This document shows, one piece after another, positions 55,467 to 63,753 of a stretch of 64,000 nt of DNA. The notes beneath the pieces were generated by a model. It worked only from the letters and a program-made list of their open reading frames with translations, had not been told where the DNA came from and ran no database searches. This stretch comes from Cypionkella sp049896245 (lineage in GTDB: Bacteria; Pseudomonadota; Alphaproteobacteria; Rhodobacterales; Rhodobacteraceae), in the NCBI RefSeq assembly GCF_049896245.1, contig NZ_JAFCTX010000005.1, positions 62,001 through 126,000 on the forward strand, in the 5' to 3' direction. The translations under genes were made by a program, and so were the position numbers. The stretch's first letter is position 1. Each line of letters begins with the position of its first letter.

Positions 55467-56585
55467 CTAGGCGAGCTCTGCCGCCGTCTCATTGATATGC
55501 AGAACCATATCCATCAGAAGGGCGGCAGGGTCAAGGTTCACCGCCTTGCCGCGCCGGGCGCGCAGGCCTAAATGTTGCGCCACATCGGCCCAAATGCGGG
55601 CATACTCGGGCGAGGGCGACAGCCGCGCGATCAGATCGCCTTCGCCGCGCGCAGCCTCGGGCGGCAGCTGCTGCAGCGTACCCGCCCGCGCCAGGCGTGC
55701 AAGAAACAAATCCAGCAGCGTCACGATCAACTCAAACTGCGCCTCGGCACCCTTGCCAGCCCCCGCCTCGGCCAAACTTTGCGCGCGGGGGCGGTCCAAG
55801 CGGGGCAGGGTGCCAAACAGCCGGATCAGGGTTTCATACAGCTTCAACCCGTCCAGATTGGTCATCCGAAACGCCTCACCCACCGAGCCACCCGCCAGTT
55901 CCGCCAGTGCCACGCGATCCTCGGGGGCAACCTCGCCCCCCGCCTGCGTCAGCGCATCCGACAGGTTTTCCGCAGACAACGACCCCAGCCGCAATTCGCG
56001 ACAACGTGAGCGGATGGTCGGCAACAGCTTGGCAGGCTGGTGCGAGATCATCAAAATCGTCACCTTTGCGGGCGGTTCCTCCAGCAGTTTCAACAACGCG
56101 TTGGCCGCCGAGACGTTCATTTCGTCAATAGAATCAATGATCGCCACCCGCCGCCCGCCATCCGCCGCCGACAGCGCGAAGAACGACTTCATCTTGCGCA
56201 CTTCATCCACCGAAATGACGGTCTGCAATTTGTCGCGCTTTTCATTCGGTGCGCGGCGCAGCAGAAACATCCGCGATTCCGTCAGCGCCGCCATGCGATG
56301 CGACACCGGATGGCTTTCGGGAATATCCAACATCTCCGGTGGCGGCGGTGCAAACATCCCACCGTCATCCTCGGGCGTCGCCAGCAAAAAACGCGCGATC
56401 CGCCATGCCAAAGTCGCCTTGCCCACGCCACGCGGCCCGGTGATCAGCCAACCATGGTGCAGCCTTGTGCCATTGAACGCCTGCAAAAACGCCGCCTCCG
56501 CCTGCGCCTGCCCGATCAGCCGCGCAGTGTGGCGGGGATGCGGCGCGCCCTCGATCCGGTCGGGCTCGGGCAGATCCTCGCTCAT
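55467..56585 (-). CDS. holB: DNA polymerase III delta' subunit
   Basis: Clamp-loader subunit of 372 residues. HPRHTARLIGQAQAEAAFLQ is followed by the AAA+ P-loop LITGPRGVGKATLAWRIARF, Walker B-like RRVAIIDSIDEMNVSAANAL, LKLLEEPPAKVTILMISHQP and the arginine-finger segment TIRSRCRELRLGSLS. The zinc-module cysteines found in some delta' proteins are absent, as usual in alphaproteobacteria. The start overlaps the tmk stop by four bases. Confidence 0.92.
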   Translation of the reverse strand: MSEDLPEPDRIEGAPHPRHTARLIGQAQAEAAFLQAFNGTRLHHGWLITGPRGVGKATLAWRIARFLLATPEDDGGMFAPPPPEMLDIPESHPVSHRMAALTESRMFLLRRAPNEKRDKLQTVISVDEVRKMKSFFALSAADGGRRVAIIDSIDEMNVSAANALLKLLEEPPAKVTILMISHQPAKLLPTIRSRCRELRLGSLSAENLSDALTQAGGEVAPEDRVALAELAGGSVGEAFRMTNLDGLKLYETLIRLFGTLPRLDRPRAQSLAEAGAGKGAEAQFELIVTLLDLFLARLARAGTLQQLPPEAARGEGDLIARLSPSPEYARIWADVAQHLGLRARRGKAVNLDPAALLMDMVLHINETAAELA

Positions 56586-57196
56586 ATCCGCGCCAAAACG
56601 GCAGCCAAAACATCCGCCGCCACAACCTCAGCCATCCGCGCACCGGCAATCACCCGGAACCGCGTCGGATGTGCCACAGCCAATGCCAGAAAGCCATCAC
56701 GGGCTTTTTCCTGCACGCCCAAGCCCATACCCTCAAAGCGCATTTCGCGGCCAGCCCGCGCCACTGCCCGCGCCAGTCCCTCTGCGGGATCAATGTCGAT
56801 CAGCACGGTCAAATCCGGCTCCACCCCGATCATCAGCGCGTGCAAACGGTCAACCGTTTCACGCAGATCGCCACGGGTCAGGCCCTGATAAATTCGCGAA
56901 CTATCGGCAAACCGATCCGAGATCACCACCTCACCCCGCGCCAAAGCCGGGCGGATGGTCTTTTCCAGATGATCCCTCCGCGCGGCGGTGAACAGCAGCA
57001 ACTCGGTCTCGGTCGACCAGCGATCTGCGTCGCCCTCCAGCACCAGACGCCTGATCTCCTCGGCCCCGGCACTGCCACCCGGTTCGCGGGTCAGACACAC
57101 CACCAGCCCGCGTGCGCGCAATGCCTCGGCCAACAACCGCGCTTGGGTAGACTTACCAGAGCCGTCAATGCCTTCAAACGAAAGGAATACGCTCAC
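56582..57196 (-). CDS. tmk: Thymidylate kinase
   Basis: Phosphorylates dTMP to dTDP. It has 204 residues: P-loop FLSFEGIDGSGKSTQARLLA, DR[YF] region VVISDRFADSSRIYQG, TREPGGSAGAEEIR and lid segment RAGREMRFEGMGLGVQEKAR. Arginine within the lid rather than only the P-loop follows the bacterial type. Starts and stops overlap both neighbours by ATGA. Confidence 0.95.
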   Translation of the reverse strand: MSVFLSFEGIDGSGKSTQARLLAEALRARGLVVCLTREPGGSAGAEEIRRLVLEGDADRWSTETELLLFTAARRDHLEKTIRPALARGEVVISDRFADSSRIYQGLTRGDLRETVDRLHALMIGVEPDLTVLIDIDPAEGLARAVARAGREMRFEGMGLGVQEKARDGFLALAVAHPTRFRVIAGARMAEVVAADVLAAVLARI

Positions 57197-58383
57197 GTCG
57201 CCGGAGCCTTTTCGCCCACCGTGTCAGCGCCCGTGTTATCGCCAAGATAATCAGCCTGCAACTTCTGGGCGGCAGCCTTCAGCCGGGTCATGAACCCGCC
57301 CGCGCCAACATCGGCCCCGGCCACCAGATCAATCCGGCGATCCGGCATATCGGGCAGATGCACCAGCAATTCGGCCAGTTTGGTGCCCTTCAGCACCGGC
57401 GCCTTGATCGGGCTGGTGTAGCTGACTTCGGCCTGCACAGCCGCGGCAGCCCCCGCCGGGATCAGCAGGCGCAAATCTTCGGCTGGCACCAAGGCTACGC
57501 TGGCCGCGTCACCCATGAACACCTCGGCCTGCGCCACTTCGCCGCCCGCTTTCACCACGGTTTTCAGTGCAAATTGCCGGAATGCCCAGTTGGCGATATT
57601 TTCGGCTTCTTTCGAGCGTTCTTCTGCCGAAGCCATGCCCGAGATCGCAAACACGATGCGCCGCTCGCCTTGTTTGACAGATCCCACCATGCCAAAGCCG
57701 GCCTCTTGGGTGTGGCCGGTTTTCAAGCCATCTGCGCCAATGCCCAAGGCCAGCAAGGGGTTACGATTGTTGGCATTGGCGGGCGCGCGGTTTTTGTAGT
57801 TGAATTCGGTCTGCGAAAACACCGGGTATAGATCAGGGTAAGTGGTGATCAGATGCACCGACAGCAGGCCCAGATCCTTCATGCTCATCCGTTGGCCCGG
57901 GTCTGGCCAGCCCGATGAATTGGCGAAGGTCGAGTTTTCCAGACCCAAAACCTTTGCGCGCTCGTTCATTTTCTTGGCAAATTCAGCCTCGCTGCCCTCT
58001 AGCCCTTCGGCGACCACGGTGCAGGCGTCATTGCCCGAGTTCACCACCATACCTTGGATCAGATCGCTGACCGTGGGGCGGTCATTGCGCTGCAAGAACA
58101 TGGTCGAGCCGTTCAAATCGGTGAACTTCATCGCTTCGGCCGAGACGCCAAAGCTGGTGTCCATCTGCACCCGGCCATCTTTCAGCGCCTGAAACAGCAT
58201 CTCAACCGTCATCAGCTTGGACATCGAGGCTGGCGGCAACGCCTGTTCGCCGTTTTTATCCATCAGCACGGTATGGGTGGTCACATCATAAACCCATGCC
58301 GCCGTAGCACTGGTTTCAAACGCCTGACCCGGCAGGCTGGCGGTCAAAAACAAAGCAGCTGCGGAAAATAAACGGAAGATCAT
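57193..58383 (-). CDS. D-alanyl-D-alanine carboxypeptidase (PBP5/6 family)
   Basis: Periplasmic peptidoglycan enzyme of 396 residues that trims the terminal D-alanine from stem peptides. A signal peptide (LFSAAALFLTASLPGQAFET) leads into the S11 peptidase domain with SxxK in LPPASMSKLMTVEMLF, SxN in GMVVNSGNDACTVVAEG and KTG in ADGLKTGHTQEAG. A C-terminal beta-sandwich (residues about 275-360) and a short tail follow. An amphipathic membrane anchor is not clear. It overlaps tmk by four bases in the minus-strand operon. Confidence 0.93.
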   Translation of the reverse strand: MIFRLFSAAALFLTASLPGQAFETSATAAWVYDVTTHTVLMDKNGEQALPPASMSKLMTVEMLFQALKDGRVQMDTSFGVSAEAMKFTDLNGSTMFLQRNDRPTVSDLIQGMVVNSGNDACTVVAEGLEGSEAEFAKKMNERAKVLGLENSTFANSSGWPDPGQRMSMKDLGLLSVHLITTYPDLYPVFSQTEFNYKNRAPANANNRNPLLALGIGADGLKTGHTQEAGFGMVGSVKQGERRIVFAISGMASAEERSKEAENIANWAFRQFALKTVVKAGGEVAQAEVFMGDAASVALVPAEDLRLLIPAGAAAAVQAEVSYTSPIKAPVLKGTKLAELLVHLPDMPDRRIDLVAGADVGAGGFMTRLKAAAQKLQADYLGDNTGADTVGEKAPAT

Positions 58384-58387
58384 TGGC

Positions 58388-59272
58388 TTAGCCTTTCAGG
58401 AAATAGGCGTCCTTGAATCCCGCCTGCTTGATTTTACCCATCAGGGCCTTGTCGCCGCGCGCCGTCACCGACCAGAAGCTTTTGCCTTGCGCTGTTTCTG
58501 CGCGGATATCAGCCGCGATCCCTGCGGCCTTCAACTGATCGCGCGCACGCTTGGCATTGGCCTCAACCGAGAAAATGCCAACCTGGATCAACCCGCCTTT
58601 ACCACTGGCAACCGGAGCTTTCGGTGCCGCCGGGGCAGGGGCCGCTGCCGCAGGTTTGCCGCTGGTAGGCATGGTTGCCAGCGGCGGCGCCGTCGGCTTG
58701 CCGTCCTTCGGTGCCGCGCGATCAATCGCCGCCGCCGCACCGGGGATCGGGTCCAGCGTTTCGGTGGCCACGGTTTCTGCGGCATCCAAAATCGGTTTCG
58801 TGGCATCGGGCGCGGTCTTCGCCGCTTCCTCACGCCGCAAAGCCGTCACCGAAACCTTGCCCGGCTCGCCCGCCAGCAAGCCCAAAGCCGCCGCCGCATC
58901 CGACGAGATTTGCAGTTTCGGCCCCGGATTGTCCAATTCCCGCCGGAACAGCGCGCCGATCACGAATTTGCCATTCGCGGTATTGCGCAGGATCACCCGC
59001 TCGGGGTCTTTCGCATCGGGCGAGGCCACCCAGACACCGCCCAGCGAGGGGCGGCCATCCCACAAGGCCTGATCGGTGGTATGGAAAATCGACGGGTCTT
59101 CCACATCACGGTCCACCAGCTTGACCGATTTTGACGCGGCTGGAACCGCGCCCTGCGCCGCCGCATCCGGTGGAGCCTTGGCAGCCAGCGGGCCCTTGCC
59201 CTCTTGGCACCCGGCCAAAATCGCAGCCATCGCCACCGCGATCATCAAACGTCGCATTGCCAAACTTGTCAT
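58388..59272 (-). CDS. SPOR domain-containing lipoprotein
   Basis: A 294-residue envelope protein. The signal peptide ends in the lipobox LAGC (MIAVAMAAILAGCQEGKG). Residues about 55-150 hold a domain beginning HTTDQALWDGRPSLGGVWVA, RVILRNTANGKFVIGALFRR. A proline/alanine-rich linker leads to a C-terminal SPOR domain (GGLIQVGIFSVEANAKRARD onward, ending KQAGFKDAYFLKG) that binds denuded glycan at division sites. The position directly upstream of the carboxypeptidase suggests joint work on septal peptidoglycan. GGGGAG lies six bases before the ATG. Confidence 0.88.
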   Translation of the reverse strand: MTSLAMRRLMIAVAMAAILAGCQEGKGPLAAKAPPDAAAQGAVPAASKSVKLVDRDVEDPSIFHTTDQALWDGRPSLGGVWVASPDAKDPERVILRNTANGKFVIGALFRRELDNPGPKLQISSDAAAALGLLAGEPGKVSVTALRREEAAKTAPDATKPILDAAETVATETLDPIPGAAAAIDRAAPKDGKPTAPPLATMPTSGKPAAAAPAPAAPKAPVASGKGGLIQVGIFSVEANAKRARDQLKAAGIAADIRAETAQGKSFWSVTARGDKALMGKIKQAGFKDAYFLKG

Positions 59273-59437
59273 GCCCTGCTCCCCTGCGCGTATTATTGCT
59301 CGCGCTTTCCCACCTTTTGGTGGCTTTTCCTCTGCCGTTGACCGTTTCCGACCCGTTCACGCGGTATGATACAGTCTGGCGCAAGCGCAGGGAAGGGTGT
59401 GCTTTGCCTTGGGCGGAAAACCTTCGTGATCAGCCGA

Positions 59438-60547
59438 TCAGCCGAACACCCGCGCCGCCTGCGCCTCCAGCCTCGCCCGCTGAAACGCGATCAGATCGGC
59501 GGGCGGCTGTTGCAGATCAGACATCTTCAGCAGCGGGTCGATCACCGGGCTGCGCGTGCCCAGCAATTCTTCAACCACCGCCAGCCCGCAAAACGGCACA
59601 TAAATATCTGAATAGCCACCCTCATGCGCCACCACAATCTTGCCGCCACACAGCTCCTCCGCCAATTCGCAGACCTGATGCGCCATCGCGCGAAATGTCT
59701 CAGACGTCGCCATCATCCGCGCCAAGGGATCGACGCAAGACGCATCATAGCCCGAGGCCACCACGATCAGATCGGGTTTGAACGCGCGCAGCGCTGGCGT
59801 CACCAACAGCGCGAAGGCATCAAGATAGGCCTGATGCCCGCAGCCCGCCAGCAGTGGAATGTTGAGGTTTGCGCCATGCCCAGCACCCGCACCGCGATCT
59901 TCCGCCCCGCCATAACCCGGCGGAAAGCAGTTTTCCTGATGTAAGGATATCGTCAGCGTATCGGCACGGTCATAGAAAATCGTCTGAGTGCCATTGCCAT
60001 GATGCACATCCCAATCCACCACCGCCACCCGCAACGGCCCGTGCTTGGCGCGCACCGCTTCCAGTGCAACCGGGATGTTCGCTAAAAGGCAAAACCCCAT
60101 CGAAGCATCCGGCAAACAATGGTGCCCCGGCGGGCGCGACAGTGCGTAGGCCCTTGAGGACACCCCCGTTACCACATCCTCCACCGCGCGGCTGACCAGC
60201 CCAGACGACAGGCCAGCGATCTCATAGCTGCCCTGCCCAAATGGCGCGAAATGCGGTGGGATATTGCCACCACCCGTATCCGACATCGCCTGCAAGCGAT
60301 CAAGATAAGCCACCGTATGCACCCGCAACAAATCCTCGCGGCTAGAAGGCTCAGCCGAGCGCACCACCAGTTGCGACCAGATCCCCGCCACTTCCAGCAG
60401 GTTCTTGAACCGCCGCTTCGTCTCAGGGTTCTCGGCAAATCCGGTTGCAGATGGAGGCTGCACATAGCCAACTGCGGGCATGAACAGCGCCTGCTCGCCG
60501 CCCGTATGCCACAGACACCGCTCGTCATGGTAGAATCCTGTGGCCAT
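59438..60547 (-). CDS. Histone-deacetylase-family amidohydrolase (class II)
   Basis: Zinc enzyme of 369 residues. RPPGHHCLPDASMGFCLLAN carries the paired active-site histidines; VVDWDVHHGNGTQTIFYDRA carries zinc ligands Asp and His; LIVVASGYDASCVDPLARMM carries the third ligand region. Bacterial homologues deacetylate acetylpolyamines or other small amides. Given the nearby polyamine-type transporter, acetylpolyamine is a reasonable but unproved substrate. AAAGGA precedes the ATG by six bases. Confidence 0.92.
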   Translation of the reverse strand: MATGFYHDERCLWHTGGEQALFMPAVGYVQPPSATGFAENPETKRRFKNLLEVAGIWSQLVVRSAEPSSREDLLRVHTVAYLDRLQAMSDTGGGNIPPHFAPFGQGSYEIAGLSSGLVSRAVEDVVTGVSSRAYALSRPPGHHCLPDASMGFCLLANIPVALEAVRAKHGPLRVAVVDWDVHHGNGTQTIFYDRADTLTISLHQENCFPPGYGGAEDRGAGAGHGANLNIPLLAGCGHQAYLDAFALLVTPALRAFKPDLIVVASGYDASCVDPLARMMATSETFRAMAHQVCELAEELCGGKIVVAHEGGYSDIYVPFCGLAVVEELLGTRSPVIDPLLKMSDLQQPPADLIAFQRARLEAQAARVFG

Positions 60548-60721
60548 CGCACATCCTTTCGCGGCGAAATTTCTTTTGTACTAAGAAAGTGTTTTCCATC
60601 TTCTTGCCATAGTGCAAATGCAACAACAGCAGATGCGCTACTGAGGTGGCGGTTGATTTATAGCATAAAAGGCGTGGTTTGTGGCAGGATAGGCCGCATA
60701 GTCGCGAAACTGAGGACCAGA

Positions 60722-61636
60722 ATGTTGAACTTTGTCAAAACCCTTGTGATTGCAGCCACACTTTGCGCGGCATTGCCCGCGTTGGCCGAAGATCGGGTGA
60801 CGCTCGGCTGGGGTCGCATGTTCAGCAATGACGCTTTGGGCGATCAAAAAGACCGTTGGCGTACCGGCGGCTATCAGGTCAGCCGCATCCGGGGACATGC
60901 GTGGGACGGCGCTTTGCCCACCACACCCGGCGAGATCCTCGAATTCCGCGCCTCTGCGCAGATCGTAGCGCCCGAAGATCTGGTGTCGCCGCCGCCCACA
61001 GACCGCCGTTACGCCGCCACGCTGTCGTTCGGGCTGCACACCCAATTCGATTGGCGCGGCAATGATATCAGCGTCGGCACTGATCTGGTGTTCGTCGGGC
61101 CACAGACCGGGATCAGTAATTTCCAGAAATGGGTGCATCGGATCGTCGGTATGGATGCGCCGACGGTGATTGATGATCAGATCGGCAATGGCATTTACCC
61201 CACCGTTATTGGCGAGTTTGGCCGCAAGTTTGCCTTGGGTGACCGGGCCGAGCTGCGTCCCTTCGTGCAGGCCCAAGCCGGGGTGGAAAGCTTTGTGCGC
61301 GTTGGCGGCGATCTGGTGATCGGCACGCTGGGCCGCGATGATCTGATGGTGCGCGAAGGCGTCACAGGCCAGCGCTACCGCGCCGTGGAAGGCACGCGCG
61401 ATCAAGGCGTTAGCTTCATTCTGGGTGGTGATATCGCGCGGGTGTTCGACTCGGCCCTGCTGCCCGCAGACGGTGTGGCAACCCTGACCGAAGATCGCTC
61501 TCGCCTGCGCGCCGGGGTGCATTGGCAGGGCGAAAAGGCCTCGCTGTTTTATGGTGTCACCTATCTGAGCAAAGAATTCGATCAGCAGCCAGAAGGTCAG
61601 CTTGTCGGCGGATTGAACCTGAATCTGAAGTTCTGA
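60722..61636 (+). CDS. LpxR-like outer-membrane lipid A deacylase family protein
   Basis: A 304-residue outer-membrane beta-barrel protein. The signal peptide is MLNFVKTLVIAATLCAALPA, then LAEDRVTLGWGRMFSNDALG. The family pattern continues with ND..GDQKDRWRTGGYQVSR, GLHTQFDWRGNDISVGTDLV, FVGPQTGISNFQKWVHRIVG and a C-terminal strand LVGGLNLNLKF. LpxR removes the 3'-linked acyloxyacyl chain from lipid A in the outer membrane; whether this homologue keeps the activity is unknown. The start at ATG with the signal peptide was chosen over a much longer frame. Confidence 0.85.
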   Translation: MLNFVKTLVIAATLCAALPALAEDRVTLGWGRMFSNDALGDQKDRWRTGGYQVSRIRGHAWDGALPTTPGEILEFRASAQIVAPEDLVSPPPTDRRYAATLSFGLHTQFDWRGNDISVGTDLVFVGPQTGISNFQKWVHRIVGMDAPTVIDDQIGNGIYPTVIGEFGRKFALGDRAELRPFVQAQAGVESFVRVGGDLVIGTLGRDDLMVREGVTGQRYRAVEGTRDQGVSFILGGDIARVFDSALLPADGVATLTEDRSRLRAGVHWQGEKASLFYGVTYLSKEFDQQPEGQLVGGLNLNLKF

Positions 61637-61774
61637 TCAGGCCGAGTGGGTCTAAACATCCGCATTCAACCCTAAGCTGTACAATGCAACATTCACTTGC
61701 TCTGTTGCCTTTTTACCATAGGAATTCGGCTAAGCCTCTGTTAACGTTTCCAGATAAGAAACAAAAAAACGAGC

Positions 61775-61810
61775 AGGCAAACAGGCAGGCAAACAGGCAG
61801 GCAAACAGGC
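61775..61810 (+). repeat. Three perfect 12-bp tandem repeats before the Hint gene
   Basis: AGGCAAACAGGC occurs three times without change, ending directly at the ATG of the Hint gene. The normal Shine-Dalgarno position is therefore occupied by the repeat. Confidence 0.92.
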
Positions 61811-62881
61811 ATGAAAACGGGCTCTTTGGGCACGTTCGTCATCTCCTGGTCACAAACAGAAGTAGACGGCCTCAAGGCCGCATCTTTAGACTTACTGAGC
61901 GTCGGTGCCGCATGGCGCTGGACGGGTGCAGCCGTCCGCGTGGACGGTCCTCAGGGGTTGCTGCTTTTGGAACAGGCTGAAGGGGCGGCGGATTTACGCA
62001 AACGGGCGGCGCGCATGGTGCGCCGGCTGGTGGGAGTAGCGGTGGGTGGCGAGGTTAAGCCGGAATACCAAGCAGATCCCTATCCTGATCTTCCCGATCA
62101 GGGCTTTATCGTCACCGACGGGCATCAGTCCTTCACGGTAACCATCATTCCGGTGCCCGACACCGGGGCGCAACTGTTGATGCTGGTCGGCGATCTGCCG
62201 CCCTGCGATCAGGATTTGTGGGTGGTGCGCACCGCGATTGACCGCACCCATTCCGGGGCAGGGGCGCGTGTGGCGGGTGGGGTGATCTGCTTCACACCGG
62301 ATACACGGGTTGCCACGCCGGCCGGCGTGCAGCAAATCCGCCATCTGCGCAGCGGCGATATGATCCTCACCCGCGACAATGGCCCGCAAGAGGTGCTCTG
62401 GAGCGGTCACCGCCGCATGTCCGGCGCGCGGCTTTACGCCATGCCGCATCTGCGCCCCATTCGGTTCAAGGCAAATTCGATGGGGCTGTATCGCCCGGAC
62501 GAAGACCTGCTGGTCTCGCCGCAGCACCGGATGCTGGTGAAGGGGGCCGCCGCGCAGGCCCTGTTCAACACCTCGGAAGTGCTGGTCGCTGCCGAAGATC
62601 TGGTCAACGACGCCACCATCGCCGTCGATCACATGCTGCGCGAGGTGACTTATGTGCATATCCTGTTGGAGCGGCACAACATTGTCTGGGCCAATGGGCT
62701 GGAAACCGAAAGCTTCCACCCCTCCAACACCGCCTTGGACACGGTCGATCCAGTACAACTCGAGGGCCTGCTGAACATCCTGCCTGAGATCGCGGAAAAC
62801 CCACATGCCTACGGCGATTACGCCCGCCGCAATATCTCGGGCTCGGAAGCCGCCATCCTGCGGCACGAACTGGCGGCATAA
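61811..62881 (+). CDS. Hint domain-containing protein
   Basis: A 356-residue protein with an N-terminal region of unknown fold (LGTFVISWSQTEVDGLKAAS; DQGFIVTDGHQSFTVTIIPV) and a C-terminal Hint (hedgehog/intein) domain: CFTPDTRVATPAGVQQIRHL, RSGDMILTRDNGPQEVLWSG, LLVSPQHRMLV and HIVWANGLETESFHPSN. The cysteine and the TxxH-like elements for an N-S acyl shift are present, but no signal peptide or RTX repeat. Proteins of this type in Rhodobacterales are mostly uncharacterised. No good ribosome-binding site precedes the ATG, where tandem repeats lie instead. Confidence 0.85.
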   Translation: MKTGSLGTFVISWSQTEVDGLKAASLDLLSVGAAWRWTGAAVRVDGPQGLLLLEQAEGAADLRKRAARMVRRLVGVAVGGEVKPEYQADPYPDLPDQGFIVTDGHQSFTVTIIPVPDTGAQLLMLVGDLPPCDQDLWVVRTAIDRTHSGAGARVAGGVICFTPDTRVATPAGVQQIRHLRSGDMILTRDNGPQEVLWSGHRRMSGARLYAMPHLRPIRFKANSMGLYRPDEDLLVSPQHRMLVKGAAAQALFNTSEVLVAAEDLVNDATIAVDHMLREVTYVHILLERHNIVWANGLETESFHPSNTALDTVDPVQLEGLLNILPEIAENPHAYGDYARRNISGSEAAILRHELAA

Positions 62882-62896
62882 AGTCGTCCGCAGCGG

Positions 62897-62924
62897 TTGA
62901 CTCTGCTTAGACCGACTGTATAAG
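62897..62924 (+). promoter_or_regulatory. Sigma-70-type promoter upstream of rpsD
   Basis: TTGACT and TATAAG are separated by 16 bp; each matches the consensus at five of six positions. The predicted start site, near 62931, coincides with the beginning of the terminator-like hairpin of the preceding gene. rpsD begins about 120 bases downstream. Confidence 0.75.
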
Positions 62925-62930
62925 CCCCCC

Positions 62931-62959
62931 AAGTCCCGGAGATGCGTCCGGGGCTTTTT
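62931..62959 (+). terminator. Rho-independent terminator of the Hint gene
   Basis: AAGTCCCGGA pairs with TCCGGGGCTT (one G-T pair) around GATGCG, followed by TTTTT. It lies directly downstream of the rpsD promoter, so the same hairpin would also head the rpsD leader. Confidence 0.85.
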
Positions 62960-63049
62960 CATTGGTGTTGGTGGACTTCGCAAGAAGAACCCTGTCGAAC
63001 CTTCGGGTTAAAGGACAACGCCCTTCACGTCTAAAGAAGGAGATCAGAG

Positions 63050-63670
63050 ATGACAAAACGCACCTCTGCCAAGTACAAAATTGACCGCCGCATGGGCGAA
63101 AACATCTGGGGCCGCCCAAAATCCCCGGTGAACAAGCGCGAATACGGCCCCGGCCAGCACGGCCAGCGCCGCAAGAACAAACTGTCGGATTTCGGTACTC
63201 AGTTGCGCGCTAAGCAAAAACTGAAGGGTTACTACGGCGATCTGACCGAAAAGCAATTCCGCAAGATCTACACCGAAGCAGAACGCGTCAAAGGCGATAC
63301 CGGCGAGATGCTGGTTGGTCTGTTGGAGCGTCGTCTCGATGCCGTCGTGTACCGGGCTAAACTGGTGCCAACCGTGTTCGCCGCGCGTCAGTTCGTGAAC
63401 CACGGCCACGTCACCGTTAACGGCGGCCGCGTCAACATCGCGTCCTATCGCGTCAAAGAGGGCGACATTATCGCCGTTCGTGAAAAGTCGCGCCAACTTG
63501 CGATCATCGCCGAAGCTTTGGCTCTGACCGAGCGTGACACCCCGGATTATCTGGAAATCGACACCCATAAGCTGACCGTGAAGTTCATTCGCACGCCGGG
63601 TCTGGGCGACATCCCATATCCCGTCGTGATGGAACCGAACCTGGTCGTCGAATATTACGCGAAAAACTAA
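63050..63670 (+). CDS. rpsD: 30S ribosomal protein S4
   Basis: Primary 16S rRNA-binding protein of 206 residues. Characteristic segments are SAKYKIDRRMGENIWGRPKS, RREYGPGQHGQRRKNKLSDF-like N-terminal domain, LRAKQKLKGYYGDLTEKQFR and the S4 RNA-binding motif LERRLDAVVYRAKLVPTVFA, ARQFVNHGHVTVNGGRVNIA. It is the alphaproteobacterial type without zinc cysteines at the N-terminus. GAAGGAGATCAGAG precedes the ATG. A strong terminator follows the gene. Confidence 0.98.
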   Translation: MTKRTSAKYKIDRRMGENIWGRPKSPVNKREYGPGQHGQRRKNKLSDFGTQLRAKQKLKGYYGDLTEKQFRKIYTEAERVKGDTGEMLVGLLERRLDAVVYRAKLVPTVFAARQFVNHGHVTVNGGRVNIASYRVKEGDIIAVREKSRQLAIIAEALALTERDTPDYLEIDTHKLTVKFIRTPGLGDIPYPVVMEPNLVVEYYAKN

Positions 63671-63708
63671 GCTCTGCCCCACTCGGCAGAGGCGAAACCG
63701 TTACGATC

Positions 63709-63735
63709 GGCCCGCCTTTATGGCGGGCCTTTTTA
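63709..63735 (+). terminator. Rho-independent terminator of rpsD
   Basis: GGCCCGCC pairs perfectly with GGCGGGCC around TTTAT and is followed by TTTTTATTTT. Confidence 0.93.
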
Positions 63736-63753
63736 TTTTCCACGGAGCCCATG

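Noticed and set aside
61775..61810. CRISPR-like repeats
   Set aside because: The 12-bp units are contiguous without spacers, and no cas gene is nearby.
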